Shown here: positions 23,661 through 36,735 of the stretch, one piece after another
Position numbering within the stretch: the stretch's first letter is position 1
How the letters are laid out: every line of letters starts with the position of its first letter
From: Lantana camara
Lineage: Eukaryota > Streptophyta > Magnoliopsida > Lamiales > Verbenaceae
NCBI GenBank assembly: GCA_037501455.1
Contig: CM074856.1
Coordinates: 90,532,001 to 90,596,000, forward strand
Length of the DNA stretch: 64,000 nucleotides
Direction: 5' to 3'
The notes under the pieces: generated by a model
Seen by the model: the letters and a program-made list of their open reading frames with translations, nothing else
Database searches by the model: none
What the model was told of the DNA's origin: nothing
Translations under genes and position numbers: made by a program

Positions 23661-23979
23661 CCCACGACTCGCGGGCGTTCTAAGTAAAACCCTAAGTAGG
23701 TACAACCTACCAATTCTAACACCTTTAGAACTCTTAGTAATTGTTTTTGCATCACCTATCTTTCAGTATGGACCCACGACTCGTGCGACATCCATATTTA
23801 CTTAGGCGTTAAGCTAGACCCATCAATCATAAGATCATGATCAAAACTTAGTTCGAACGACCCACGACTCGTGGACATCGCCCTTGCCAAAATTAACCAC
23901 GAAATATTGATCATTTAAAATGATCAATTAGGTAACTAAGAACTAATAAGCTCCACTAGCTATCCCACGACTCGCGGAC
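23661..23979 (+). repeat. Four dispersed CCCACGACTCG hairpin motifs
   Basis: Copies start at 23661, 23773, 23871 and 23964. The third is a perfect inverted repeat CCACGA-C-TCGTGG; the others vary in the right arm (TCGCGG, TCGTGC, TCGCGG). All are preserved in the second unit (about 31435-31755). Confidence 0.7.
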
Positions 23980-25144
23980 AATAACTAGCTTTACTTACTA
24001 AACTTAAAACCTATTGATGGAATGCTAGGAATTTAATTCAAAATTTGCATCTCGAATTAAATACCTATTATTCGAAATGACCTTAATATTTAATGGGAAT
24101 TTTCGAATAAACCGAAGAGTTGTTCGGTTCGACCTCACCAACATATATGTTATCCAATTTTATTAGTCTTGATTAATGCAAGTACAACTTAAATGCATTT
24201 CAAACAAGCACATAAACAGATAACATGTCCTAGCATGATACTAACATGTGATGATCATGGGTTCTACCTATCTTATGCGTGATATGTGGGAGCCACTCCA
24301 CAATCACAAGTTCTAACATACATGCCACATAAACAGTTTAAATCACATAAGGGAAAGCAGTAACAAAATACGAGCCCTATCTCTATTACATTTTTACAAT
24401 TGAGATTCCCCTCCCTAACATTTTGAGGGGTCTTCACTTATGGCCTCCTTGTTACATGAATGTGGTCCATCTTACTCCATGGGTGCATTGTCTCCAAAAT
24501 GAAAATAAAACCTCACCACCTATCTCTACTCTCAAATTACAATAGAAAGAAAAAGACATAAAGTAATAAGGCTCAATCTTCATATTGGCCTTAGACAATT
24601 ACGCGGGGCATACCCCGGCCTCAAAACAGTAATATGGAAAGCCACATAATAAATCACATAACAGTACGCACATAAGTGAGGCTCCAACCTTAATTGAAAA
24701 ACGCAACTATAGGGCTCCAACCCCAATTTAAACCATCCATGTGCATAAATTAAAATCATACATAAGTCTAAACCCATGATCACCTAACATGCATAAATTG
24801 CAAGAATTTAAATTTAACCAATAAATTAAAATTCTCGCTTTAAGCTCTAATAGCTTAAAACACGACTTAGATGCAATTCTTGTTCAAGAGCGCTTTCAAT
24901 AAAACCCGAAAAACAATAGACTAATAAAATTCCAATTAATTTCTGAAAATTAATAATTTTATTCTTTCAATATTTTCAGAAAATAAAGTTTGCAATTTTT
25001 TTTCAAAATTTAAATCGATCAACTTCTCAAAATTCCCAATTTAATCAAAATTTTAAAATAATTTTATTTTAGCAAAACTGATTTTAAAAGATAAAATTAA
25101 ATGGGATTTTAAGGACCAAAAATACGAAACACGAAAAACACGAA

Positions 25145-25440
25145 AACACGGGCCCGGGACGACGCGGGATCACCCGCCCGCCGCACAGGAACGCGCTCTA
25201 GGCGCGTGCGCTAGAGCTGCGCACAGCCGGCAGCGATTGCCGCCAGCGTGCGCATGCCCATGCGCGCAGGCATGCGGCGTGGGCAGGCAGTCTCGCCCAT
25301 CCCTGGGTGGGCGCTCCCGCGCGGTTGCGGGACAGGCGAGCGGGGCGCCTAGGCGGGCGGGAGGCCTCCCGCACATATGCGGGAGGGCTGGGCGGCGGTG
25401 ACGGGGCTTGGGCGCACGACGTGCTAGCACGCCCAGACCC
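25145..25440. other. GC-rich block with inverted repeats in the copia leader
   Basis: A block of very high G+C in otherwise AT-rich DNA, with repeats such as GCGGTTGCGGG, GGGAGGCCTCCCGCA, TGCGGGAGG and several GCGC palindromes. The second unit (about 32925-33240) has about 40 bp more here, including TGTCCCGCA..TGCGGGACA, itself able to form a hairpin. Confidence 0.75.
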
Positions 25441-25723
25441 ATTCTTTTCGTGTCTCGTTTCGTATTTTTGGGTTTCTCCAAAACCCGGTTCAATCCATAA
25501 TCAGAAAAATTCGATTTAAATAAATTTCAATCAAAACGGTTTTCAAAAACACAATTCAAGAAAACAGTTTCAGAAATTCAAGAAAAATTACAGTTTCGTA
25601 ATTCAGGCTTTCTAAAAGAACTCATGAATACCTAATTCACATCTAAGCCTAAGAATTTCTAACAAATTCAGAATAATTGAGACGAATCAGAAACACGATT
25701 TCCGAGGTGGCTCTGATACCACT

Positions 25724-28011
25724 TGTTGGAAAACAGGAATCAGAAAGCAGCGGAATTTAAAAAATTTTCCCAACAAAAGGATCTTGGACTCGCAATCGTG
25801 AATCCAAATTCGTAGAGATCAAGAAACTCACTTGGGTAGTAGCTTTCTTGACACGTTTTGAGCCGCCCTCAAACGCGCTTAATGCGGTAATGGCAACCCG
25901 TTCCTCGAAAGTCTCTTTCTACTTCAGACTCCATTGTAGGGATAACAATCCACACCAACCTGGATTCAAATCATGTTATGGAAGTTCTTAACAATACAAC
26001 ATAAAGAAAGAAACATGAAACGAGAAAGAGATGATTGAAACTCCCTTCGAAAACCAGTTTTGCGAAAGTAGAAATCTGCCAGTCATAAAACCCTCGTGAA
26101 AAAATTCATCCTTCAGGATATGGACTAACGGTTTTCGTCATCTTCTTTGGTTCGACTTTTTCACTCGTTTTTTGTTGGGTTTAGAATCGTTTCATCATCC
26201 CTTCTGGTCGTTTTGCTTGATCCCCACTTCTTGGTAAAGCTCGAATCTTCAAAACTTCTAACTTGAAGCTCTCTAGAGATAGTCCACCAACTTGGCTACA
26301 ATCTAACTTGTAAGGATGCTAGTTCTCTAGTTAGTGTTTAGGCTTAACCTAGGGTTTCGTTTATCTTGGAGAAAGGATGGTGTTCAACACATGAACCAAA
26401 AGAATTGCCAATTAGCTCTAAAGGGAGCTCGAGCTCCCCTATTTATAAGAAGGGGAGGACCAAAAATCCTAGTCCTTATGGACTGAGGATTTGGTCCCTC
26501 TCTCCTATTACTTGATCATCAAGTAATTTTGACTTTGACTTTGAATTCAAATTCAAATCAACTTTCAAGAGAGCTAAAAATATCCAAACTATTTTTTGAT
26601 AATTTTATACTTTATTTATTTAAAATAAATAACTTATTTTATCTAATTAATTAATTCACAATTAATTAACTAGATTATTTTTCTCCAAAATAAGACTTTC
26701 TCTTTAATTCAAAATTAACCAAACTCTATTAAATAATTAACCACATTAATTATTTAACACATAAATAAATATACAAATATATTTACACATATGTGAGACA
26801 CGTGTCACAAGGACACGTGTCACTCACGTGAGCCACACGTGTGGTTCACACTTGTGGAACCCTCTTGGCCCGATTAACTCGTTTAATCATTTTAAAGCCT
26901 TAACTCATGTAACCAAGTTGTTGTGTGTGAACCTCTAGGTTCTCAATTCAATTAGCAGTGACCCGAATTAATTAATTCACTAATTAATTAATCAGTCCAC
27001 AAATTAAACGACCATAGTCTAGCAACAGGTGTTTAACCCCTAGCTGAATTGAAATGTTCGGATTCGACAGAACCTTTAAGTCATTGATTCATGTGAGATA
27101 CAATCCTCCTACTTACTATCTCTCAACCAAGATCTAGGGTAAGGCAATAATCAGAACCCTAATAATCTGGTCTTAAAGCTAAGTGCATTTCATATCCATT
27201 TGATCTCAATCCAAGAAACCCTTTTCTTGATGTCTTGATCTACTGCCTTGGCCAAGGACTCCATATGGCATATGAATGACTTACACAATAAGAGATCACC
27301 TTGCAAACGCAAGTGTAGGTCCTTTCTTGATTCTCATTCACTTTCATGGGTCACTTGTGCAGCCCCAACATAAGCCTTGAATCAGTTGTCTAAGGCGACA
27401 CCCTTTAAAGCTTATAACAAAGACTACAGAGTTAACTCATAAAGTGACATGGAACCTCAAGTCTAAGGATCAATTAATCACATCAATGACTCGTAAGATA
27501 TTTCCTAATCTGGAAGTTTCAATTTCCTGAAATAGAAACTTCCTTTCCCATTTAGGAATCTTCTCACACGGGGCACCTCAGTGAACTTACTTATTAAAGT
27601 AAGCACCCTCATGTATCACGTACGTATCAACTATAAACTTTGCACCTGCATGAAACAAGGTGGTCCTTCTTAAGGGCGTGATCCCACAAGCAAGCCTTAG
27701 AGGAGTCAGGTTGACACTCCCATTGTCGGTAGGACTCATCGGCTTGGAGCATTTTACTAATCATGACTTATGTGATATAGGGCTCGTTTCATAAACCATT
27801 TCACCTAAATGGTAGAGTCCTAAAGTCATCAGGATTAGGGGAGTTCTCATACATGCACAGCTAAAGTAAACGCATACCAAACAAGAGCATATAAAGAAGT
27901 GTTTGCCTATGATATTAATCAATCGTATATTATTCAAAGATTGTCTATGATACTAGGAAAGTCCCAAAACGGATTATGACTAATCGGCTTTCTAGGGCAC
28001 TATTCCTAACA
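25724..28011 (-). repeat. Copia array LTR 2 (shared), 2288 bp
   Basis: The middle LTR, from TGTTAGGAATAGTGCCC (28011) to TTTTCCAACA (25724) on the minus strand. It acts as 5' LTR of the left unit (primer site at 25709-25721) and 3' LTR of the right unit (polypurine tract 28012-28025). Confidence 0.92.
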
Positions 28012-31000
28012 ATCTCCCACTTGCCCGTAAAAGCCATTTAGGTACTCTAAGTCCCATCTTCTCAAGATGCACTTTGAGAGCCTATTGACTTTGGGCGTTT
28101 CCAAAGTGGATCTGCCATATTCTCTGCTGATGTGACCCTCTTGTTTACACATCTCTTAGGAAACACCTTTTCCTTATAAAGTGATTCATAATCACGTGTT
28201 TAGTCTCTTGGTGAGGTCTTGGTTCTCTTACTTGAGCAACCATCCTTTATTATCGTACAATATGATAAAGGAGTTGTTTCATGTTAGGAACTTCATCTAC
28301 CTAGTTAGATGGAGTTTCTTACCCAAACACTTAACTTAGCGTTATATAATATGACTAAGTTCTCAACTACGATAGTCGAGTTTTGCAATGTCCGTCCTTG
28401 TAACCCCTTTCCAACACATTGTATTACCATTCTGGTAGAAGTTGTATCCTTTCAATGATTTCATAATCATCTATGTTTGATGAATGGTTACATCAAATAT
28501 CCTTCTAACAACAAGATCTTTTGGGCTCTGTAAACTAATACATATCCTCATTTCTTCTCAAGTACTCTAAGGACATCCTTTATAGAAATCTAATGACCTT
28601 CTCTGAGGTCATATTAGATTCGGCCTACTACACTTACTGTTGCGCCATATCTAATTTAGTACATAACTTTTCATATATTAAGGGATTTTGGACATTCTAA
28701 CTTTCTTAAAGTTATCTTAGGACACATACTCTTCAAAAGAGATGTTCCATTGTCCATACTAAACTCCTTTTAGTATTATGGTTATGTACTCGTTTTGTGA
28801 TAATCCTTTTATTCTCTTAGATCTATCTTCTATAGATCTGAATGTCGAGAATATAGGATAATCACTAAGATCTTTCATGTCAAATTGTTTCTTAAACAAG
28901 AATTGGTAACTTTCACATCATCCTTGACATTCCTAATTGGAAGGATGTCGTCTTCTAAAGAACCAAAATTGACTCTTACATCACTAACTCTCATATGTAC
29001 ACTCTGAGACTTATTCGACTTCCATCTGTGTCAAATGATTTGACTGTGGAATCGAATTGTCTAACTCCTAGAAGCATTTATCAATCCAAAGATTGACTTA
29101 GGGATTTGCATACCGTATGCATACTCCCACTGAATATGAGATTTATAGAAATACCTTATTTCAGTCTCTTTCAATCTCATATTGAACAAGATAGTTCTCA
29201 TATTGATTTATCATATCTCATACTCAGAATATGAGGATGCGGTAAACATAATCCAAATGGACTTTTGCATTTCAATCGTCAAGAAGGTTGTAATGCTTTC
29301 CATTTACTCGAAGCTCCACGAGCTTGATCCTATCAGGTGGATCAACCAAGGTCAAAACTTGGTTTGAGTATATGGAATCCATATTGGATTTCAAGGCTTG
29401 CTTACACTACTCAGATTCCAAATCTGACAGTGTCTCCTCTTCAAGTAATTCCTTGGCTATCCAGGAACGTGTTCTAAACACGTCTTAAGAGAAGGGTTTC
29501 ACACGTGTACATACTCTAAAATTTGGCTAAGTTTTATCAGATGGGCTCGTTTCTTCTATATGCGGCGTGGATATTTATCCTCAAATTTCTTTGAGGTCTG
29601 CTTGCTTGCCTTTCTTCTTCTACATGAACGATTCCTTAAGAAAGGTACATTCCTTGAGAAAAACAACCTTTGTCCAAGGGAATCGCAGAAATGATATCCT
29701 ATATTATTGTATAAACTTGAACTCGTTTCAAGCTTATCTCCCATTATCCTCTTCACTTAAGAGGATTCCATTAAATTCTTGGATAAGAATAATTAGGGAA
29801 TTTAGTATGCCACATTGCATAGTGCAACTAAAGGACTGATTTTGGAAGGTACTAAATTCAAAATTTCTAACTGCATATTCTAGGAGTTTATTCCTAGAAT
29901 GATTATAAGTCAGTAAAGCTTACTATGGAATGGACCATATCCTATTAGGTTTCATTCCCTCATTCGGAAACACTAAGGTGTTCTCGAATTAGTTTACTGA
30001 GAGGTAATCCTATTATCTCTAAGATGACTAAGGAATTAGTTGCTAAGATATTGGCTATCTCGATCATATCGATTTACCTATAACTTATGACTACTTCGGT
30101 TCCTAACCTCCTTTTGAAATTGTAAGAATTTCGTATAAGTTTCGAATTTGTACTTCAACAAGTATATTCATTCATAATGATTAAACTGACCATTGTATCT
30201 AGTGCTTACATTAAGCATCTTACACTCATCAGCATGGATCGAAATCCACTATAATTTTGGAACGTTCCACGTTTCTTATAAACGGGATTCAGGAACGCTT
30301 CCCACAAGACAGGATTTACAGAAAGTCAACTCTATAGGTTCATTTTCATAGAATGATCCTAAGGTGTCTGACTTGCTAATCTTTTTATATCTCAACGTTC
30401 CAAAGTAATTCGAAGCTTTGTCATCTCACTTACTTTTGTTATCTCGTTGTATGTTCAGAACATTAGTGCCTTGAGTCTTTGCACAACGGATTATGCAGAA
30501 TTGACTCAACACTAGTGAATTATATTCCTAGTAGAATTACTAAACGAGGTAACATTTCAGAGTACCCATACTCTTTGCAGTTCCCTTTCAAAGTCCTTAT
30601 TTGCTACCATAAAAGCAAACGTCCTATTTGATCTCTAGTGTCTCTTGGGCGTACCCCTTACATGCCCCTCTAATGGGCTCTTAAGGGTTTATTCTTCTTT
30701 AGGCCTTCAAGCCTTTAACTTAGTAAGTTTAGAAGAAGAATTAACCATCATAACCTTTTATTTCTTCTTAAGGATGCTCTCAACCATTATTGACTATGCT
30801 ACATTAGCATCATTCTAGTTGAGCATAAAGGGTTTGAATGATGGTGGAAGCAATGTAACAATCAGTGCATTGAGAACTCTTTTCTCAGTTGATGATCGAG
30901 ACCATAAGATCTTCAAATAAGATCTTTAGACCTTGTTCGTGTGCACTTGTTTCCTCATTTGGAATATTGAATAATTCCATAATGTTATACCTTGTAACAT

Positions 31001-31272
31001 TTTTATGAGGTGGTTCAATTGCTCTTAAGTGGTTTGGAAAAATCCTATCACCTCAGGTTGCTTCTCTTTTGGCCCGGGTCGAATTTTCAAGTAAAGGAAA
31101 ATCTCGCCTGGTAGAGAACAATTTCTCTTTTCGGATTCTAAAATGAATTTTAGGATCCGAAGCCTTTTTAGAGTTAGTTAGGACTTAGTCAACTTGTTTG
31201 ACTTAAGGATGGATACGAATGGGTTTGCATTTCATATTGTAGAGAATCACAGAACTACAACCTAAATGCTAA
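28012..31272 (-). pseudogene. Decayed copia gag-pol, right unit
   Basis: A near-copy of 20223-23500 with the same decayed motifs and most of the same stops. A 17 bp deletion near 28678 (TTCATATATTAAGGG) is specific to this unit. The shared lesions show decay before duplication. Confidence 0.8.
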
Positions 31273-33526
31273 GCAGAGAAAATGTGAGCATGCTGAATTA
31301 TAACGATATACAAAAGATAAGGTCTTTAATCTAATATAGCCCCCACTGTTTTTCAAAGATCTATAATTCCCAAAGTTCTAAGAGGAACGTGTTTCCTAAT
31401 GGGTACTAAGATCCTAAGCATTTTACCTCGAACCCACGACTCGCGGGCGTTCTAAGTAAAACCCTAAGTAGGTACAACCTACCAATTCTAACACCTTTAG
31501 AACTCTTAGTAATTGTTTTTGCATCACCTATCTTTCAGTATGGACCCACGACTCGTGCGACATCCATATTTACTTAGGCGTTAAGCTAGACCCATCAATC
31601 ATAAGATCATGATCAAAACTTAGTTCGAACGACCCACGACTCGTGGACATCGCCCTTGCCAAAATTAACCACGAAATATTGATCATTTAAAATGATCAAT
31701 TAGGTAACTAAGAACTAATAAGCTCCACTAGCTATCCCACGACTCGCGGACAATAACTAGCTTTACTTACTAAACTTAAAACCTATTGATGGAATGCTAG
31801 GAATTTAATTCAAAATTTGCATCTCGAATTAAATACCTATTATTCGAAATGACCTTAATATTTAATGGGAATTTTCGAATAAACCGAAGAGTTGTTCGGT
31901 TCGACCTCACCAACATATATGTTATCCAATTTTATTAGTCTTGATTAATGCAAGTACAACTTAAATGCATTTCAAACAAGCACATAAACAGATAACATGT
32001 CCTAGCATGATACTAACATGTGATGATCATGGGTTCTACCTATCTTATGCGTGATATGTGGGAGCCACTCCACAATCACAAGTTCTAACATACATGCCAC
32101 ATAAACAGTTTAAATCACATAAGGGAAAGCAGTAACAAAATACGAGCCCTATCTCTATTACATTTTTACAATTGAGATTCCCCTCCCTAACATTTTGAGG
32201 GGTCTTCACTTATGGCCTCCTTGTTACATGAATGTGGTCCATCTTACTCCATGGGTGCATTGTCTCCAAAATGAAAATAAAACCTCACCACCTATCTCTA
32301 CTCTCAAATTACAATAAAAAGAAAAAAACATAAAGTAATAAGGCTCAATCTTCATATTGGCCTTAGACAATTACATGGGGCATACCCCGGCCTCAAAACA
32401 GTAATATGGAAAGCCACATAATAAATCACATAACAGTACGCACATAAGTGAGGCTCCAACCTTAATTGAAAAACGCAACTATTGGGCTCCAACCCCAATT
32501 TAAACCATCCATGCGCATAAATTAAAATCATACATAAGTCTAAACCAATGATCACCTAACATGCATAAATTGCAAGAATTTAAATTTAACCAATCAATTA
32601 AAATTCTCGCTTTAAGCTCTAATAGCTTAAAACACGACTTAGATGCAATTCTTGTTCAAGAGCCCTTTCAATAAAACCCGAAAAACAATAGACTAATAAA
32701 ATTCCAATTAATTTCTGAAAATTAATAATTTTATTCTTTCAATATTTTCAGAAAATAAAGTTTGCAATTTTTTTTCAAAATTTAAATCGATCAACTTCTC
32801 AAAATTCCCAATTTAATCAAAATTTTAAAATAATTTTATTTTAGCAAAACTGATTTTAAAAGATAAAATTAAATGGGATTTTAAGGACCAAAAATACAAA
32901 ACACGAGAAACATGAAAACACGGGCCCGGGACGACGCGGGATCGCCCGCCCGTGGCACAGGAACGCGCGCTAGGCGCGTGCGCTAGAGCTGCGCACAGCC
33001 GGCAGCGATTGCCGCCAGCGTGCGCACGCCCATGCGCGCAGGCATGCGGCATGGGCAGGCAGTCTCGCCCATCCCTGGGTGGGCGCTCCCGCGCGGTTGC
33101 GGGAGGAGCAGGCGGCTGTCCCGCACGGTTGCGGGACAGGCGAGCGGGGCGCCTAGGAGGGCGGGAGGCCTCCCGCACGGATGCGGGAGGGCTGGGCGGC
33201 GGTGACGGGGCTTGGGCGTGCAACGTGCTAGCATGCCCAGACCCATTCTTTTCATGTCTCGTTTCGTATTTTTGGGTTTCTCCAAAACCCGGTTCAATCC
33301 ATAATCAGAAAAAATCGATTTAAATAAATTTCAATCAAAACGGTTTTCAAAAACACAATTCAAGAAAACAGTTTCAGAAATTCAAGAAAAATTACAGTTT
33401 CGTAATTCAGGCTTTCTAAAAGAACTCATGAATCCTAATTCGCATCTAAGCCTAAGAATTTCTAACAAATTCAGAATAATTGAAACGAATCAGAAACACG
33501 ATTTACGAGGTGGCTCTGATACCACT
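31273..33526 (-). other. Long leader of the copia element, right unit
   Basis: Equivalent to 23501-25723: four CCCACGACTCG motifs, an AT-rich part, the GC block (32925-33240) and the primer site at 33512-33524. ORFs 32825-33323 on both strands are in the GC block and not protein-like. Confidence 0.65.
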
Positions 33527-35815
33527 TGTTGGAAAACAGGAATCAGAAAGCAGCGGAATTTAAAAAAATTTTCCAACAAAAGGATCTTGGACTCGCAATC
33601 GTGAATCGAAATTCGTAGAGATCAAGAAACTCACTTGGGTAGTAGCTTTCTTGACACGTTTTGAGCCGCCCTCAAACGCGCTTCATGCGGTAATGGCAAC
33701 CCGTTCCTCGAAAGCCTCTTTCTACTTCTGAATCCATTGTAGGGATAACAATCCACACCAACCTGGATTCAAATCATGTTATGGAAGTTCTTAACAATAC
33801 AACATAAAGAAAGAAACATGAAACGAGAAAGAGATGATTGAAACTCCCTTCGAAAACCAGTTTTGCGAAAGTAGAAATCTGCCAGCCATAAAACCCTCGT
33901 GAAAAAATTCATCCTTCAGGATATGGACTAACGATTTTCGTCAACTTCTTTGGTTTGACTTTTTCACTCGTTTTCTGTTGGGTTCAGAATCGTTTCATCA
34001 TCCCTTCTGGTCGTTTTGCTTGATCCCCACTTCTTGGTAAAGCTCGAATCTTCAAAACTTCTAACTTGAAGCTCTCTAGAGATAGTCCACCAACTTGGCT
34101 ACAATCTAACTTGTAAGGATGCTAGTTCTCTAGTTAGTGTTTAGGCTTAACCTAGGGTTTCGTTTATCTTGGAGAAAGGATGGTGTTCAACACATGAACC
34201 AAAAGAATTGCCAATTAGCTCTAAGGGGAGCTCGAGCTCCCCTATTTATAAGAAGGAGAGGACCAAAAATCCTAGTCCTTATGGACTAAGGATTTGGTCC
34301 CTCTCTCCTATTACTTGATCATCAAGTAATTTTGACTTTGACTTTGAATTCAAATTCAAATCAACTTTCAAGAGAGCTAAAAATATCCAAACTATTTTTA
34401 GATAATTTTATACTTTATTTATTTAAAATAAATAACTTATTTTATCTAATTAATTAATTCACAATTAATTAACTAGATTATTTTTTTCCAAAATAAGACT
34501 TTCTCTTTAATTCAAAATTAAACCAAAGTCTATTAAATAATTAATCACATTAATTATTTAACACATAAATAAATATACAAATATATTTACACACATGTGA
34601 GACACATGTCACAAGGACACGTGTCACTCACGTGAGCCACACGTGTGGTTCACACCTGTGGAACCCTCTTGGCCCGATTAACTCGTTTAATCATTTTAAA
34701 GCCTTAACTCATGTAACCAAGTTGTTGTGTGTGAACCTCTAGGTTCTCAATTCAATTAGCAGTGACCCGAATTAATTAATTCACTAATTAATTAATCAGT
34801 CCACAAATTAAACGACCATAGTCTAGCAACAGGTGGTTAACCCCTAGCTGAATTGAAATATTGGGATTCGACAGCACCTTTAAGTCATTGATTCATGTGA
34901 GATACAATCCTCCTACTTACTATCTCTCAACCAAGATCTAGGGTAAGGGAATAATCAGAACCCTAATAATTTGGTCTTAAAGCTAAGTGCATTTCATATC
35001 CATTTGATCTCAATCCAAGAAACCCTTTTCTTGATGTCTTGATCTACTGCCTTGGCCAAGGACTCCATATGGCATATGAATGACTTACACAATAAGAGAT
35101 CACCTTGCAAACGCAAGTGTAGGTCCTTTGTTGATTCTCAGTCACTTTCATGAGTCACTTGTGCAGCCCCAACATAAGCCTTGAATCAGTTGTCTAAGGC
35201 GACACCCTTTAAAGCTTATACCAAAGACTAAAGAGTTAACTCATAAAGTGACATGGAACCTCAAGTCTAAGGATCAATTAATCACATCAATGACTCGTGA
35301 GATATTTCCTAATCTGGAAGTTTCCATTTCCTGAAATAGAAACTTCCTTTCCTATTTAGGAATCTTCTCACACGGGGCACCTCAGTGAACTTACTTATTA
35401 AAGTAAGCACCCTCATGTATCACACACGTATCAACTATAAACTTTGCACCTACATGAAACAAGGTGGTCCTTCTTAAGGGCGTGATCCCACAAGCAAGCC
35501 TTAGAGGAGTCAGGTTGACACTCCCACTGTCGGTAGGACTCATCGGCTTGGAGCATTTTACTAATCATGACTTATGTGATATAGGGCTCGTTTCATGAAC
35601 CATTTAACCTAAATGGTAGAGTCCTAAAGTCATCAGGATTAGGGGAGTTCTCATACATGCACAGCTAAAGTAAACGCATACCAAACAAGAGCATATAAAG
35701 AAGTGTTTGCCTATTATATTAATCAATCGTATATTATTTAAAGATTGTCTGTGATATTAGGAAAGTCTCAAAACGGATTATGACTAATCGGCTTTCTAGG
35801 GCACTATTCCTAACA
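33527..35815 (-). repeat. Copia array LTR 3 (outer 5' LTR), 2289 bp
   Basis: Nearly identical to LTR 2. Its right end TAACA is followed by the target duplication AATAA and then by LTR H sequence. Confidence 0.92.
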
Positions 35816-36270
35816 AATAAGCCATTCGTTCGTTCATTCATTTAAATTCATAAATTCACATTGATATCAATTCAATCGAAGAAAATTCATATAACAATCA
35901 TAACATATACTATTTCATGTTTACACTTAGAAATTAGACAATTAAAATATTCAAGCAATAATTGGTAATTTAAATACGCGAAATAGATATCAATTAAATT
36001 CTAAAATTCAAATAAGTTACTTAATATATATAAAATATATTTATTTACAATATACATAAATATATTAATATATAATATATATATGTAAAAATATATACAC
36101 ATGCATACCATATATTAATTTTCTTACATGCATGAAAATCAAACATATTAAATATATATATATACTACACGTCCACAGGCCCCCATGCGTGCACATATAT
36201 ATATATTTAATCAATCATAATCACACTCCATTAATTATAATTATATATTCATCACATTTAGTAAATAATG

Positions 36271-36274
<4 letters not shown>

Positions 36275-36319
<45 letters not shown>
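36275..36319. repeat. (AT)n microsatellite
   Basis: About 45 bp of almost perfect AT repeat. Shorter TA tracts follow at about 36362-36378, 36399-36416 and 36440-36455. Confidence 0.95.
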
Positions 36320-36320
<1 letters not shown>

Positions 36321-36610
36321 CTATTACAACACAAACACTCACCAATGCATGTAATACGTACTATATATATATATATATCTATACCATGCACACACCAATA
36401 TATATATATATATATATTACACCATGCACACACAAACCACTATATATATATATATACACGCATAATGCAAGAAGAAAGGAACACAACAGCAACAACTCAC
36501 CAACTAACAGACACACACACGCAGCAGAAGGAAGGAAGCAAAATGAAGAAAGAAAAGAAAGAAGCAGCAGGGGAAGGAAAGAAAAAGAACAGAAGAAGGT
36601 ACGCAGCAGC

Positions 36611-36735
36611 TACCCGACCGGGTACAAATCTCAAAGCAACCTTCCCCGGCCGGGCAAAAGGAAGCAGAAGGTTTCTGCAACAGGAGTACCCGGCCGGGTA
36701 CTCCCCAAGAGCTAACTCTCCCCGCCCAGGGAGAG
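36611..36735 (+). repeat. Palindrome cluster of LTR H
   Basis: Units of the form AGTACC-CG-GC-CG-GGTACT. Copies are at 36611-36624 (TACCCGACCGGGTA), 36645-36654 (CCCGGCCGGG), 36683-36704 (a perfect 22 bp palindrome, left half GGAGTACCCGG) and 36717-36735 (CTCTCCCCGCCCAGGGAGAG, imperfect). Confidence 0.82.

Larger units (their letters stand above)
23501..25723 (-). other. Long untranslated leader of the copia element, left unit
   Basis: About 2.2 kb separates the primer site (25709-25721, TGGTATCAGAGCC on the minus strand) from the first recognisable gag. It holds four copies of CCCACGACTCG (23661-23979), an AT-rich part (24800-25140) and an abrupt GC-rich block (about 25145-25440). The minus ORF 25170-25493 and plus ORF 25307-25519 fall in the GC block, are rich in Arg, Ala, Pro and Gly, and are not conserved in length in the second unit, so I do not call them genes. 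Confidence 0.65.
17945..35815 (-). mobile_element. Tandem Ty1/copia array: three LTRs, two internal regions
   Basis: LTRs at 17945-20222, 25724-28011 and 33527-35815 alternate with internal regions 20223-25723 and 28012-33526. The whole 17.9 kb is flanked by the 5 bp duplication AATAA (17940-17944 and 35816-35820), so it behaves as one insertion that later gained a second unit, or inserted as a dimer. Both internal regions have the primer site and the copia polypurine tract (CAAGTGGGAGAT) in place. Both carry the same decayed gag-pol and the same long GC-rich leader, so the original element was already defective before duplication. Small differences separate the units: 17 bp missing near 28678, and about 40 bp extra near 33100. 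Confidence 0.92.

Noticed and set aside
25170..25519. ORFs on both strands of the GC-rich block (also 32825-33323)
   Set aside because: Long ORFs are expected by chance in GC-rich DNA. They change length and frame between the two units and have no domain.
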